DNA of 64,000 nucleotides from Anaeromyxobacter paludicola (GCF_023169965.1 NZ_AP025592.1:1178001-1242000), one strand, 5' to 3'; shown: positions 47,601 through 56,610, counted from the stretch's first letter. Translations and numbers: made by a program. The notes: a model not told the origin generated them from the letters alone.

Positions 47601-48271
47601 AGCGCCTCGCGCCCCTCCTCCTCGCCCTCGCGGCGGGCTGCGCCGCGCAGACCCACATCGGCGAGTACAAGCCCAAGCGGCGCGAGTACGAGTCGCCGCC
47701 GGCCGCCGCCAGCGACAAGGAGGCCTCGCCCGGCAGCCTCTGGCGCGACGGCCGCTCCGCCTCGCTCCTCTTCACCGACGCCCGCGCGCTGCGCGAGAAC
47801 GACCTCGTGGTGGTCAAGGTGGAGGAGATCGCCGACGCCAAGCGGAGCGCCGACACCGAGCTCACCCACAACTCCCAGATCGCCGCCTTCGCCGCGCTGA
47901 TGAAGGCGCAGGGGGTCGCCACCACCACCCCGCAGCTCTCCATCGAGAGCAGCGTCCAGAACGGCTTCACCGGCGACGGCAGCACCGGCCGCACCGAGCG
48001 GTTCGTGGCCACGGTCCCCGCCATCGTCCGCAAGGTGCTCCCGAACGGCAACCTCTTCGTCGAGGGGCACCGGGTCATCCTGGTCAACGCGGAGGAGCAC
48101 CACTTCTACATCTCGGGCGTGGTCCGCCCCATCGACATCGACGGCGACAACAGCGTGAAGAGCTCGATGGTGGCCGACGCCGAGATCGAGTTCACCGGCC
48201 GCGGGATCCTCACCGACAACCAGAAGCAGGGGTGGTTCCAGAGGTGGTTCGGCTGGATCTGGCCCTTCTGA
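47597..48271 (+). CDS. flgH: Flagellar L-ring protein FlgH
   Basis: A 224-residue outer-membrane lipoprotein. GTG 47597 gives the signal VKRLAPLLLALAAGC with lipid-modified Cys15. SLWRDGRSASLLFTDARALR, NDLVVVKVEEIADAKRSADT and GNLFVEGHRVILVNAEEH are FlgH signatures. Confidence 0.96.
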   Translation: MKRLAPLLLALAAGCAAQTHIGEYKPKRREYESPPAAASDKEASPGSLWRDGRSASLLFTDARALRENDLVVVKVEEIADAKRSADTELTHNSQIAAFAALMKAQGVATTTPQLSIESSVQNGFTGDGSTGRTERFVATVPAIVRKVLPNGNLFVEGHRVILVNAEEHHFYISGVVRPIDIDGDNSVKSSMVADAEIEFTGRGILTDNQKQGWFQRWFGWIWPF

Positions 48272-48284
48272 GCCCTCACACGCC

Positions 48285-49373
48285 ATGCGACGCCTCCTCC
48301 TCGCCGCCCTCGCCCTCTTCCTCGCCCTGCCCGCCCGCGCCGCGGTGCGGGTGAAGGAGCTCACCGAGGTGCAGGGCGCCCGCGACAACGAGCTGTACGG
48401 CTACGGCCTCGTCGTCGGCCTCGCCGGCACCGGCGACACCGAGCAGGTGCTCTACACCAAGCAGTCGATCGCCGGCATGCTGGGCCGGCTCGGGGTGCGC
48501 ATCAACCCCAACGACATCCGGGCGCGCAACGTCGCCGCGGTGATGGTGACCGCCCGGCTGCCGGGCTTCACGCGCCCCGGCGTCCACCTCGACGTCGCCG
48601 TCGCCTCGATGGGCAACGCCCGCTCCATCGCCGGCGGCGTGCTCCTCCTCACGCCCCTCACCGCGGCGGACGGCCAGGTCTACGCGGCCGCGCAGGGGGC
48701 GGTGCAGGTGGGCGGCTACGACGCGAGCGGCTTCGGCAACACCCAGCGGAAGAACACCCCGACCTCGGGGCGCGTGGTCGGCGGCGCCACCGTGGAGCGG
48801 GCCGTCGCCCCGGCGCTCGGGGCGGGCCCCCTCACGCTCGGGCTCCGCCGGCCCGACTTCACCACCGCGAGCCGGATCGCCGCCGCCGTGAACGGGGCGC
48901 TCGGCGCCGGCGCCGCCCGGGCGCTCGACCCCGCCGCGGTGGAGGTGACGGTGCCGGAGAGCTTCAAGGCCGATCCGGTGGGGCTCGTCGCCAGGCTCGA
49001 GGCGCTCGAGATCGACGCCGACCAGCGGGCGCGGGTGGTGGTGAGCGAGCGCACCGGCACCGTCGTCGCCGGCGAGCGGGTCCGCATCCGCCCGGTGGCG
49101 GTGGCCCACGGCGGCCTCCAGGTGTCGATCACCTCGCGGCCGGTGGTCTCGCAGCCCAACGCCTTCGGCCAGGGGACGACGGTCACCGAGCGCGCCGGGA
49201 CCGCGGCCGCCACCGAGGAGCACCGCGGCGCGGTGGCGCTCCCGGCCACCAGCACCGTCGAGGACCTGGTCAAGGCGATGAACCTGCTCGGCGCCACGCC
49301 GCGCGACCTCGTCGCCATCCTCGAGGCCATGAAGGCCGCGGGCGCGCTCGACGCCGAGCTGGAGGTCCTGTGA
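48285..49373 (+). CDS. flgI: Flagellar P-ring protein FlgI
   Basis: A 362-residue periplasmic ring protein with a signal peptide (1-19). YGYGLVVGLAGTGD, AAVMVTARLPGFTRPG and LDVAVASMGNARSIAGG are typical. TAATEEHRGAVALPATSTV is near the C-terminus. Confidence 0.97.
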   Translation: MRRLLLAALALFLALPARAAVRVKELTEVQGARDNELYGYGLVVGLAGTGDTEQVLYTKQSIAGMLGRLGVRINPNDIRARNVAAVMVTARLPGFTRPGVHLDVAVASMGNARSIAGGVLLLTPLTAADGQVYAAAQGAVQVGGYDASGFGNTQRKNTPTSGRVVGGATVERAVAPALGAGPLTLGLRRPDFTTASRIAAAVNGALGAGAARALDPAAVEVTVPESFKADPVGLVARLEALEIDADQRARVVVSERTGTVVAGERVRIRPVAVAHGGLQVSITSRPVVSQPNAFGQGTTVTERAGTAAATEEHRGAVALPATSTVEDLVKAMNLLGATPRDLVAILEAMKAAGALDAELEVL

Positions 49374-49411
49374 TGCCGCACGTCACCCTGCCCGGGGCGA
49401 GGCATCGTTGA
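49373..49411 (+). CDS. Twelve-codon leader ORF coupling flgI to flgJ (tentative)
   Basis: ATG at 49373 overlaps the flgI stop (TGATG), encodes MPHVTLPGARHR and ends in a TGA that overlaps the TTG start of flgJ (TTGA). It would carry ribosomes across the gap. No homology can be judged at this size. Confidence 0.3.
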   Translation: MPHVTLPGARHR

Positions 49412-50370
49412 AGCTCTCCGCCGCCAGCGCCGGCGCGAGCGACGCCGCCCGCCTCCACGACGCCGCGCAGGCGCTCGAGGCGATGATGCTGAAGCAGATC
49501 ATCTCCTCGAGCGGCGCGTTCAAGGGCAACGGCGTGGCCGGCTCGTCGATCCGGGCCGACCTGTTCTCGGACGCGCTCGCCGAGGCGGTGGCGAAGGCGG
49601 GAGGCCTCGGCCTCGCCGCCGAGCTGGAGCGCTCGCTGGGCGCCCGCGCCGGCTCGCCCTCCCCCTCCCCCTCCGCCGCCCGATCCCCGGCCGCCCCGAG
49701 CGCCGCCCCGGCGCGCGCGGGGGGCGTGGCCGCGGCGGCGCGGGCGCTCCCGGCCGCCCGCTCCCCGGCGACGGTCGGGGCGGCCGCCGCCGCCTCCGAC
49801 GCGGCGGTGAGCCTGCTCGCGCCCGACCTCGACGTCCCGGACGACGGGGACGCCAGCGACGTGACGGGTGCGACCGGCCCCGCCGGCGCGACCCCGCCCG
49901 CCCCTTCCGCGGCGGGTCCGAGGGAGCTCGCCGCGACCCTGGTCGGACCCACCAGGGTCACGAGCCCCTACGGCCTCCGCGCCGACCCCTTCACCGGCGT
50001 CGTCCGACCGCACCATGGGGTCGATCTCGCGGCGGCGGAGGGGAGCACGGTCCAGGCCGCCCTGGCCGGCACCGTGAAGCGTGCAGGCCCTCGCAATGGC
50101 TACGGAAATACCGTGGAGATCGAGAGCCCCGACGGGGTCACCACCCTCTACGCCCACGCCTCGGAGCTGCTCGTCTCGGCCGGCGCCCGGGTCGAGGCCG
50201 GCCAGCCGATAGCCAGGGTGGGTCACACCGGCCGCGCCACGGGGGCGCACCTCCACTTCGAGGCGAGGCAGGGGGGCCGGGCGGTCGATCCGTCGCGGTT
50301 CCTTAAGGCCTACGGAATTCGTGACGATGGAATGGCGAAGCGCGGTCTTCCACCGCGGAGTGAGCCATGA
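49408..50370 (+). CDS. flgJ: FlgJ-type rod cap protein fused to an M23 metallopeptidase
   Basis: A 320-residue protein. The N-terminal rod-capping domain (about 10-75) has ALEAMMLKQIISSSGAF and ADLFSDALAEAVAKAGGLGL. An Ala/Pro/Ser linker follows (about 78-175). The C-terminal domain (about 185-305) is an M23/LytM peptidase with HHGVDLAA (HxxxD), the GNTVEIESPDGVTTLYAH strand and HLHFEA (HxH), a complete zinc site. Enteric FlgJ instead carries a muramidase. It would cut peptide bridges so the rod can pass the wall. Start is TTG with GAGG five bases upstream. Confidence 0.9.
   Translation: MKLSAASAGASDAARLHDAAQALEAMMLKQIISSSGAFKGNGVAGSSIRADLFSDALAEAVAKAGGLGLAAELERSLGARAGSPSPSPSAARSPAAPSAAPARAGGVAAAARALPAARSPATVGAAAAASDAAVSLLAPDLDVPDDGDASDVTGATGPAGATPPAPSAAGPRELAATLVGPTRVTSPYGLRADPFTGVVRPHHGVDLAAAEGSTVQAALAGTVKRAGPRNGYGNTVEIESPDGVTTLYAHASELLVSAGARVEAGQPIARVGHTGRATGAHLHFEARQGGRAVDPSRFLKAYGIRDDGMAKRGLPPRSEP
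50304..50330 (+). promoter_or_regulatory. Sigma-28-type promoter candidate before flgM
   Basis: TAAG (50304-50307), exactly 15 bp, then GACGATGG (50323-50330), against TAAA-N15-GCCGATAA. The site lies in a locally AT-richer stretch at the end of flgJ and would start transcription near 50340, 27 bp before flgM. FlgM is classically transcribed from a FliA promoter as well. Confidence 0.45.
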
Positions 50371-50678
50371 AGGTCAAGAACACCAGCGAGACCACCCCCA
50401 TCGACGGCAGCCGGACGACCGAGGCCAGGAAGGCGTCCGGCGCCGACCCCTCGGCCCCGCCCGAGCGCGTCAGCACCCCCGATAGCACCAAGTTCGCCGC
50501 GGCCGTGGACGCCGCCCGGCAGCACCTCGGCGCGACCCGGGCCGCCAAGCTGCAGAGCATCGCCGCGGCGGTGAAGCAGGGCACCTACCAGCCCGACCCG
50601 AACCAGATCGCGCAAGAGATCCTCGACGACGCCGAGCTGACCGCGTCGCTGCAGGGGATGCTGAAGCGCCTCAAGTGA
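50367..50678 (+). CDS. flgM: Anti-sigma-28 factor FlgM
   Basis: A 103-residue, disordered protein that holds FliA inactive until exported. The C-terminal FliA-binding part (KLQSIAAAVKQGTYQPDPNQ, IAQEILDD) is the family signature. Overlaps flgJ by ATGA. Confidence 0.93.
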   Translation: MKVKNTSETTPIDGSRTTEARKASGADPSAPPERVSTPDSTKFAAAVDAARQHLGATRAAKLQSIAAAVKQGTYQPDPNQIAQEILDDAELTASLQGMLKRLK

Positions 50679-50691
50679 ACGGAGCCCCGCC

Positions 50692-51171
50692 GTGAGCAAG
50701 CTCGACGACGCAGCCCACAAGGCCGAGGCCCTCCGGGCCCTCCTGGCGGCCGAGATCGAGCGGGCGCGGGGCGAGCGCGAGCTGATGCGGTCCCTCGACG
50801 CCGACGGGCTGTTCGCCCGCGCGGCGGCCCGGAGCGCCTTCAACGGCGAGGTGGGGCGGATCGAGGGCGAGCTGGCCCGGTCCCTGTCCCTCGCCGCCGG
50901 CGCCCTCGGCGCCCCGGAGGTCACCCTGGAGCGGCTGCGCGAGCGCGCCCCCGCGGAGACCGAGCGGCTCTCCACCACCCTCGGCGAGATCCGCGCCCTG
51001 GCCGAGGCCCTGGGCGAGATCGACGCGCTCAACCGGACGCTCTGCGAGCGCGCCCTCACCTGCGTCCGCGGCTACGTGCGCGCCGTCCGCCCCGCCCCCG
51101 CCGCCTACGACCGGCGCGGCGCGCGGCCCGAGTCGCGCGGCGCCGCGGCGATGATCTCCAGCAAGGGCTAG
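50692..51171 (+). CDS. flgN: Flagellar chaperone FlgN
   Basis: A 159-residue helical protein, chaperone of FlgK and FlgL, which follow directly. Sequence similarity visible by eye is limited (LMRSLDADGLFARAAARSA, LNRTLCERALTCVRGYVRA), but size, helicity and the flgM-flgN-flgK order agree. GTG start. Confidence 0.82.
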   Translation: MSKLDDAAHKAEALRALLAAEIERARGERELMRSLDADGLFARAAARSAFNGEVGRIEGELARSLSLAAGALGAPEVTLERLRERAPAETERLSTTLGEIRALAEALGEIDALNRTLCERALTCVRGYVRAVRPAPAAYDRRGARPESRGAAAMISSKG

Positions 51172-51179
51172 CACCGACC

Positions 51180-52592
51180 ATGGCAGACCTGTTCTCGATC
51201 CTCTCCAACGCCAGCTCGAGCCTCGCCGCCCAGCAGGCGGCGATGGCGGTCACGAGCAACAACCTCCAGAACGCCGCCACCCCCGGCTACGCGCGCCAGC
51301 GCGCCGAGCTCCTGACCCGGCCGGCGGAGCTCGTCTCCGGCGGCGCGTGGGTGGGCCGCGGCGTGACGCTCGGCGCCGTCACCCAGGTGCGCGACCAGTT
51401 CATCGAGTCGCAGGTCCCGGCCAGCATCGCCAACGCGGCGAGCTCCGACGCCGAGGCCACCGCCCTCTCCGCCATCCACACCTTCGACCCCGCCCAGTCG
51501 GGCGGCGTCGGCGACGCCATCTCCGGCTTCTACTCCGCGCTCCGCGCCCTGTCGCAGAACCCGGGCGACAGCGGCCTGCGCGAGGCGGCGCTGGGCGCCT
51601 CGCAGAGCCTCGCCGCGGCCTTCAACCAGGCCTCGCGCGACGTCGAGACCGCGCGCACCGGCCTCGACGACCAGGCGGTGAACCTCACCGGCCAGATCAA
51701 CGCGCTCGCGAAGCAGATGGCGGACCTCAACACGCAGGTGCGGCAGGCGCGCGCCAGCGGCGGCGAGCCGAACGACCTGCTCGACGCCCGCCAGCAGGTG
51801 CTGGACCAGCTCGCCTCGCTCGTCGGCGGCCAGCCGGTGACCAGCACCGGCGGCGACGTGAACGTGATGATGGGCGGCGGCGTGGCGCTCGTCTCGGGCG
51901 GCGTGCCGGGCGTCTTCAGCAGCCAGCCCGACCCGAACAACCGCGGCCACCTGCAGCTCCTCTACGCCTCGCCGCTCGGCACCCCGGCCGCCCCCCTCGC
52001 CAACTCGGTCGCGGGCGGGCAGCTCGGCGGCACCCTCGCCGCCCGGGACGGCGCCCTCGGGAAGGCCTCCACCCAGCTCGACACGCTCGCGTTCGACCTC
52101 GCGAACCAGGTGAACGCGGTCCACCAGGCGGGCTACGGCGCCGACGGGGTCACCGGCCGGCCGCTCTTCGCCGTCGGCGCCACCAGCGCCGGCGCCGCCA
52201 GCACCATCGCCATCTCCGCCGCGGTCGGCACCAACGCCGGCGCGCTCGCGGCGGCCGGCGCCGCCACCGCGGCGAGCGGCGACGCGGACAACGTGCAGGC
52301 GCTGCTCGCGACCGAGCAGCAGGCCCTCCCCACCAGCGGGCTCGACGCCACCCGGACCCTCTCCTCGATCACCTCGAGCTTCGGGATCGCCTCCGCGCAG
52401 GCCACCTCGCTCTCCAAGCAGGACGCCGCCCTGCGCGACAACGTCAAGGCGCTGCGCGAGAGCGCGTCGGGCGTGTCGGTGGACGAGGAGCTCGTGAACA
52501 TGCAGAAGACCCAGCGCGCCTACGAGGCCATCGCCCGGGTGCTCCAGACCTCGAGCGACATGCTCGACGTCCTCATGAAGCTCGGGTCCTAA
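51180..52592 (+). CDS. flgK: Hook-filament junction protein FlgK
   Basis: A 470-residue junction protein HAP1. SNNLQNAATPGYARQRAEL near the N-terminus, SGFYSALRALSQNPGDSGLR in the middle and the C-terminal SGVSVDEELVNMQKTQRAYE are signatures. Confidence 0.96.
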   Translation: MADLFSILSNASSSLAAQQAAMAVTSNNLQNAATPGYARQRAELLTRPAELVSGGAWVGRGVTLGAVTQVRDQFIESQVPASIANAASSDAEATALSAIHTFDPAQSGGVGDAISGFYSALRALSQNPGDSGLREAALGASQSLAAAFNQASRDVETARTGLDDQAVNLTGQINALAKQMADLNTQVRQARASGGEPNDLLDARQQVLDQLASLVGGQPVTSTGGDVNVMMGGGVALVSGGVPGVFSSQPDPNNRGHLQLLYASPLGTPAAPLANSVAGGQLGGTLAARDGALGKASTQLDTLAFDLANQVNAVHQAGYGADGVTGRPLFAVGATSAGAASTIAISAAVGTNAGALAAAGAATAASGDADNVQALLATEQQALPTSGLDATRTLSSITSSFGIASAQATSLSKQDAALRDNVKALRESASGVSVDEELVNMQKTQRAYEAIARVLQTSSDMLDVLMKLGS

Positions 52593-52601
52593 GGAGCCGC
52601 C

Positions 52602-53486
52602 ATGCGCGTGAGCGACAGCCTCACCTACGACATCGCCCGCACCGGGGTCCTCGAGGCCCGCTCCCGCAACGAGGAGGCGATGCGCCTCGCCACCACCGGC
52701 CTGCGCGTCGGCCAGCCCGGCGACGACCCGGCGGCCGCCGCCCTGATGGTCACCACCCAGGCGGACCAGAAGCACTACGACTCGATCCAGTCGGTCGCCC
52801 AGCTCGCCAGCGACGAGCTCGCCAGCGCCGACTCGGCCTTCGGCTCGCTCCAGAACTTCCTCACCCGCGCCCAGCAGCTGGCCGTGCAGTTCTCGAACGG
52901 CAACTACAGCGCCTCGGATCGGGCCTCCGCCGCCACCGAGGTGGACGGCCTGCTCCAGTCCTCGGTCGCCGCGCTCAACGTCCGGGTGGGCGACCGCTAC
53001 ATCCTCGGCGGCAACGTGGACTCCGCCCCCCCCTTCGACGCCAGCGGCGCGTACCACGGCGACGCCGCGCAGCGGCAGGTAGAGATCGCCCCCGGCGTGA
53101 CGGTGAAGAGCTCGGTCCGGGCCGACGTGGCGGTGAAGGGCGCCGGCGGCGGCACCGACGTCCTCGCCACGATCCAGGCGCTCTCCACGGCGCTCAAGGC
53201 CAACGACCCCGACGCGGTCGCGGCCACGCTCGCCGGGCTCTCCGCCGGGATCTCGCAGGTCGGCGCCGCCCGCAGCCAGGCCGGGGTGTCGATGAACAGC
53301 TTCGACTCGGCGGTGGCGGCGGCCAAGCAGGCCCGGGACGACGCCACCGCGCGCACCTCGCAGCTCGGCGACGCCGACCCGATCAAGGCCGCGAGCCAGC
53401 TCGCCTCCACGCAGCACGCGCTCGAGGCCTCCCTGACCGCCACCGCGCAGGGCTTCAAGCTGACGCTGCTCGACTACCTCCGGTAG
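52602..53486 (+). CDS. flgL: Hook-filament junction protein FlgL
   Basis: A 294-residue flagellin-like junction protein HAP3. N-terminal ATTGLRVGQPGDDPAAAALM and ALNVRVGDRYILGGNVDSAP are typical; the C-terminal helix ends GFKLTLLDYL. The next gene starts on the base after its stop. Confidence 0.94.
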   Translation: MRVSDSLTYDIARTGVLEARSRNEEAMRLATTGLRVGQPGDDPAAAALMVTTQADQKHYDSIQSVAQLASDELASADSAFGSLQNFLTRAQQLAVQFSNGNYSASDRASAATEVDGLLQSSVAALNVRVGDRYILGGNVDSAPPFDASGAYHGDAAQRQVEIAPGVTVKSSVRADVAVKGAGGGTDVLATIQALSTALKANDPDAVAATLAGLSAGISQVGAARSQAGVSMNSFDSAVAAAKQARDDATARTSQLGDADPIKAASQLASTQHALEASLTATAQGFKLTLLDYLR

Positions 53487-55730
53487 ATGCCGCCCGCGCT
53501 GCCGCTCTCGCGGGCCGTGCCGGAGCCCGACGCGCCGGGCGCCCCCGCGGTGCTCCGCTGGCGGGCCCGCTGGCTCTCGCGGAGGGCGGCGCCCCCGCTC
53601 GCGGCCGCGGCCCGGCTCTTCCCGGTGCTGCTCCACGCCAGCTTCGAGCAGGCGGGGCTGCGCGAGCTCGCGCCGGGCGTGGCGGGGCTGCGCTACCGCC
53701 CGAGCTGGGGAGCGCTGGCGCGCCGCTTCGGCCTCCCCCCGCCGCACCGCGTGCAGCGCGGCGCCTGCGCGGTGGACGCCGTGCTGGCGCGGCAGGCCAC
53801 CGACCGGCTCGAGCTGGTGGTGCTCGCTCGCGGCGGCCTCCTCCCCGCCGAGTACGGCGAGCTCGAGGAGCGGATGGAGGCCGCGCGCCGCGCGCTGACC
53901 GCCGCCGACCGGCCCATCTCCGCCCGCCTCCTCGACCCGGCCCGGCTGGCCCGGCAGCGCGGCCTCTGTCACGAGCTCTCCGCCTTCGGCGCGCTGCTCG
54001 CCGGGGCGCTCCCCCCCGAGTCCTGGCGCGCGCTCGAGGCGGCCGCGGAGGCGCCGCTCGACGGCGACGCGCTCTGGGCCCTCGCGGCCGCGGCCCCCAC
54101 CGGCTTCGTGCGGCTGGCGCTCTCGGTGATGAGCGGCGGAGCGGCCCCCGCCCCGCTCACCGCCCTCTCCGCGCTGGCCCGCCGCGGGCCGGCCCGCCAC
54201 CTCGCCGATCCCTCGATCTTCCTCTGCCGCTGGGCCGCGCTGGCGGGCCTCGACGGCGCCCTCCTCGAGGAGGCGCTCGCCCACGCCGACCCGGCGCTCG
54301 CCGCCCGCGCGCTCGCGTCCTCCCCGCCCGCCCGCGGCGCGGCCGGGCCGGTCCTCTCGACGGGGCGCCGCCTCGCCATCGCCTGCGCCCGCGGCGCCCG
54401 CCGCCACCCGCCGCTCGCCCGGGCGGCCCGCGACGCCTGGCGCGGCGCCTTCGCCGCCGGCTTCCCGGTAGCGCTCCTGCCGGCGCTCCGGACGGCGCTG
54501 GAGCGCGGCGGGCCGGGCCCGGTGCCGCTCCGCGCCACCCCGAGCGGCGCCTGCTTCGAGGTGCGGCTGCCGGACGGCGCCCCCCTCTCCCGCGGCGCCA
54601 CGGCGGCGCAGGCCCGCGTGCGCGCGCTCTCCCTCGCGGCGGCGGCCCTCGGTCCGGAGCGCGTCGCCGGCGCGCTCGACCGCGCCTGGCTCCCGCTGGC
54701 CGGCCCGCTGTGCCGGCCCGCGCCCCGGCCGGCGCTGCTCCTCTCCCTCGACGGCCCGGGCGCGCCCGCCGCGCCCGGCGCCCCCCTCGACCCCCTGAAC
54801 CGCGGGCCGGACCGGAGCCTCGGCTTCGACGCCGCCCTGGCGGTCCGCGTGGCCCCGGGCCGCCGCCCCACCGCCCGCGAGCTGCCGGCCGGCGAGGCGG
54901 TCCGGCTGCTCCTCGCGACCGCCAGCGCCGGCGTCGAGGCCCAGGTCACGGCGGCGCGGACCGAGGCGCGCGCGGCCGCGGCGCGGCTCGCCGGGATCGC
55001 CGCGCTGCTGCGGGACCCGGAGCAGGGGCGGCCCGTCGCCGCCGAGGTGGCCGGCGAGGTGCTGGTCCCGGTGGGCGGGCGGGTGATGCGGTACGCGCTC
55101 CGGCGCTACCTCCGCCGGCCCCGCTTCGTCTCCCCGGACCCGGACGCGCCCGACCTGTCGCTCTCCTACGGCAGCCGCGCCACCCAGCGCTGGCGCGTGC
55201 CGGGGGTCGTCGAGGCGCGCGTCTCCCTGCTCGACCCGGGCCGCGCGGTGGTGCTCTACGGCGACGGCGACGGCCGCCAGCTGCGCGAGGAGGTCCCGCT
55301 CCCGGAGCTGGAGGAGCACCTGCGGGAGGCGCGCCTCACGCTGCTCGCCGCCGACCGCGGGGCGGTGCTGGCGATGCGGCTGTCGGAGGACCTCGAGCCG
55401 GTGCTGCGCCGGCTCCCGCCCGCCCCCCGCGCGGTCGAGGTCGACGTCTCCGGCGCGGCGCCCTTCGGGCTGGCGCTCACGGTCGGCGCGGAGCGGTTCT
55501 CCGGCCCGCACCGGTGGGAGGACGCCGCACAGGCGGCCATGTCCGCCTGGCCCATCGAGCAGCCCGGCCGCATCGCCGTCACGGCGGTGACGGCCACCCT
55601 CGCCGGAGAGCCCGTCCGCGGGCTCCTCGCGCTGCACGTCAGGTCGGTGGCGCTGCGCCGGCTGCGCGCCGGCGTCGATCGCGCGTTCCGCTCTTATCGG
55701 GATTCGCTCGCGGGCCGAAGAGCATGGTGA
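53487..55730 (+). CDS. Large protein of unknown function between flgL and flagellin
   Basis: A 747-residue protein I cannot assign. It has no signal peptide or membrane helix, about 60% of residues are Ala, Arg, Leu, Pro or Gly, and there is no obvious P-loop, zinc site or repeat. The N-terminal 300 residues look helical. The C-terminal third has alternating strands and helices (VEARVSLLDPGRAVVLYGDG, VPLPELEEHLREARLTLLAA, AAPFGLALTVGAERFSG) suggesting a folded domain. It follows flgL with no gap and no ribosome binding site, so it is probably translationally coupled. The fliC promoter candidate lies in its last codons. A late flagellar role is inferred from position only. Confidence 0.75.
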   Translation: MPPALPLSRAVPEPDAPGAPAVLRWRARWLSRRAAPPLAAAARLFPVLLHASFEQAGLRELAPGVAGLRYRPSWGALARRFGLPPPHRVQRGACAVDAVLARQATDRLELVVLARGGLLPAEYGELEERMEAARRALTAADRPISARLLDPARLARQRGLCHELSAFGALLAGALPPESWRALEAAAEAPLDGDALWALAAAAPTGFVRLALSVMSGGAAPAPLTALSALARRGPARHLADPSIFLCRWAALAGLDGALLEEALAHADPALAARALASSPPARGAAGPVLSTGRRLAIACARGARRHPPLARAARDAWRGAFAAGFPVALLPALRTALERGGPGPVPLRATPSGACFEVRLPDGAPLSRGATAAQARVRALSLAAAALGPERVAGALDRAWLPLAGPLCRPAPRPALLLSLDGPGAPAAPGAPLDPLNRGPDRSLGFDAALAVRVAPGRRPTARELPAGEAVRLLLATASAGVEAQVTAARTEARAAAARLAGIAALLRDPEQGRPVAAEVAGEVLVPVGGRVMRYALRRYLRRPRFVSPDPDAPDLSLSYGSRATQRWRVPGVVEARVSLLDPGRAVVLYGDGDGRQLREEVPLPELEEHLREARLTLLAADRGAVLAMRLSEDLEPVLRRLPPAPRAVEVDVSGAAPFGLALTVGAERFSGPHRWEDAAQAAMSAWPIEQPGRIAVTAVTATLAGEPVRGLLALHVRSVALRRLRAGVDRAFRSYRDSLAGRRAW
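55695..55721 (+). promoter_or_regulatory. Sigma-28-type promoter candidate for flagellin
   Basis: GCCGAAGA (55714-55721) matches GCCGATAA at 6 of 8 positions; 15 bp upstream TATC (55695-55698) is only a half match to TAAA. The predicted +1 near 55728 leaves a 40-nt leader containing AAGGAGAA. A FliA promoter is expected for flagellin. Confidence 0.4.
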
Positions 55731-55767
55731 GGCGAACGCGAACGGTCGCCCAACCCAAGGAGAAGTC

Positions 55768-56610
55768 ATGTCACTCTCGATTCGCACCAACGTCAGCTCG
55801 CTCGACGCCCAGCGGAACCTCTCCGCCACCACGAGCCAGCTCGACTCCACCCTCTCGAAGCTCTCCTCCGGCTACCGCATCACCAAGGCGTCGGACGACG
55901 CCGCCGGCCTGGGCGTCAGCGTGAGCCTCGAGGCGCAGATCAGCAGCTTCAACCAGGCCTCCCGCAACGCCAACGACGGCGTGTCGCTGGTGCAGACGGC
56001 GGAAGGCTCGATGAACGCGGTGACCAACATCCTCACCCGCATGCGCGAGCTCGCCATGGAGTCGTCCTCGGACGGCGTCGGCAACTCGCAGCGCGCCTAC
56101 ATCAACACCGAGCAGACGCAGCTCGCCAACGAGCTCGACCGCATGCAGCAGACGGCGAAGTACAACGGCTCGCAGCTGTTCGGCGCCTCCGGCTCCTCCT
56201 CGGTGCTGAACTTCCAGGTCGGCATCGACGGCACCAGCAACGACCGCATCTCGGTGGACACGTCGAAGATGTCGATCGACTCGACCAGCCTCGCCGTGAA
56301 CAGCTCGAGCGTGGACCTCTCGACCGCGACCGGCGCCCAGGCCGCGCTCGCCAAGATCGACGCCGCCATCCAGACCATCTCGTCGAACCGCTCCGCCCTC
56401 GGCGCGATCGCCAACCGGTTCCAGAGCGTCATCTCCAACATCCAGTCCACGGTCGAGAACTTCTCGGCCGCCAACAGCCGCATCAAGGACGTGGACGTGG
56501 CCGAGGAGTCGGCGAAGATGAGCCGCCTCAACATCCTGTCGCAGGCCGGCGTCTCCGTCCTCGCCCAGGCCAACCAGTCCCCGCAGCTCGCCCTCAAGCT
56601 GCTCGGGTAA
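55768..56610 (+). CDS. fliC: Flagellin
   Basis: A 280-residue filament subunit. The N-terminal D0/D1 region (LDAQRNLSATTSQLDSTLSK, LSSGYRITKASDDAAGLGVS) and C-terminal D1/D0 region (IKDVDVAEESAKMSRLNIL, VLAQANQSPQLALKLL) are classical. The middle is very short (about 150-215) and Ser/Thr-rich, so D2/D3 are essentially missing; those residues are candidate glycosylation sites. No cysteine. Strong ribosome binding site AAGGAGAA. Codon use is less GC-extreme than neighbours. Confidence 0.97.
   Translation: MSLSIRTNVSSLDAQRNLSATTSQLDSTLSKLSSGYRITKASDDAAGLGVSVSLEAQISSFNQASRNANDGVSLVQTAEGSMNAVTNILTRMRELAMESSSDGVGNSQRAYINTEQTQLANELDRMQQTAKYNGSQLFGASGSSSVLNFQVGIDGTSNDRISVDTSKMSIDSTSLAVNSSSVDLSTATGAQAALAKIDAAIQTISSNRSALGAIANRFQSVISNIQSTVENFSAANSRIKDVDVAEESAKMSRLNILSQAGVSVLAQANQSPQLALKLLG

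Noticed and set aside
49373-49411. Frameshift at the flgI-flgJ junction
   Set aside because: flgI ends at its normal C-terminus and flgJ begins with the normal rod domain; no broken homology is visible, so an unusual start is simpler.
55640-55665. Sigma-54-like TGGCGCT-N4-CGGC before fliC
   Set aside because: Poor -12 element inside coding sequence; a sigma-28-type site nearer the gene fits flagellin better.
51168-55850. Open frame of about 1560 codons on the minus strand across flgK-flgL and the unknown gene
   Set aside because: It is antisense to well-identified flagellar genes, is Arg/Gly/Ala/Val-rich with no family pattern, and reflects the scarcity of stop codons in very GC-rich DNA.
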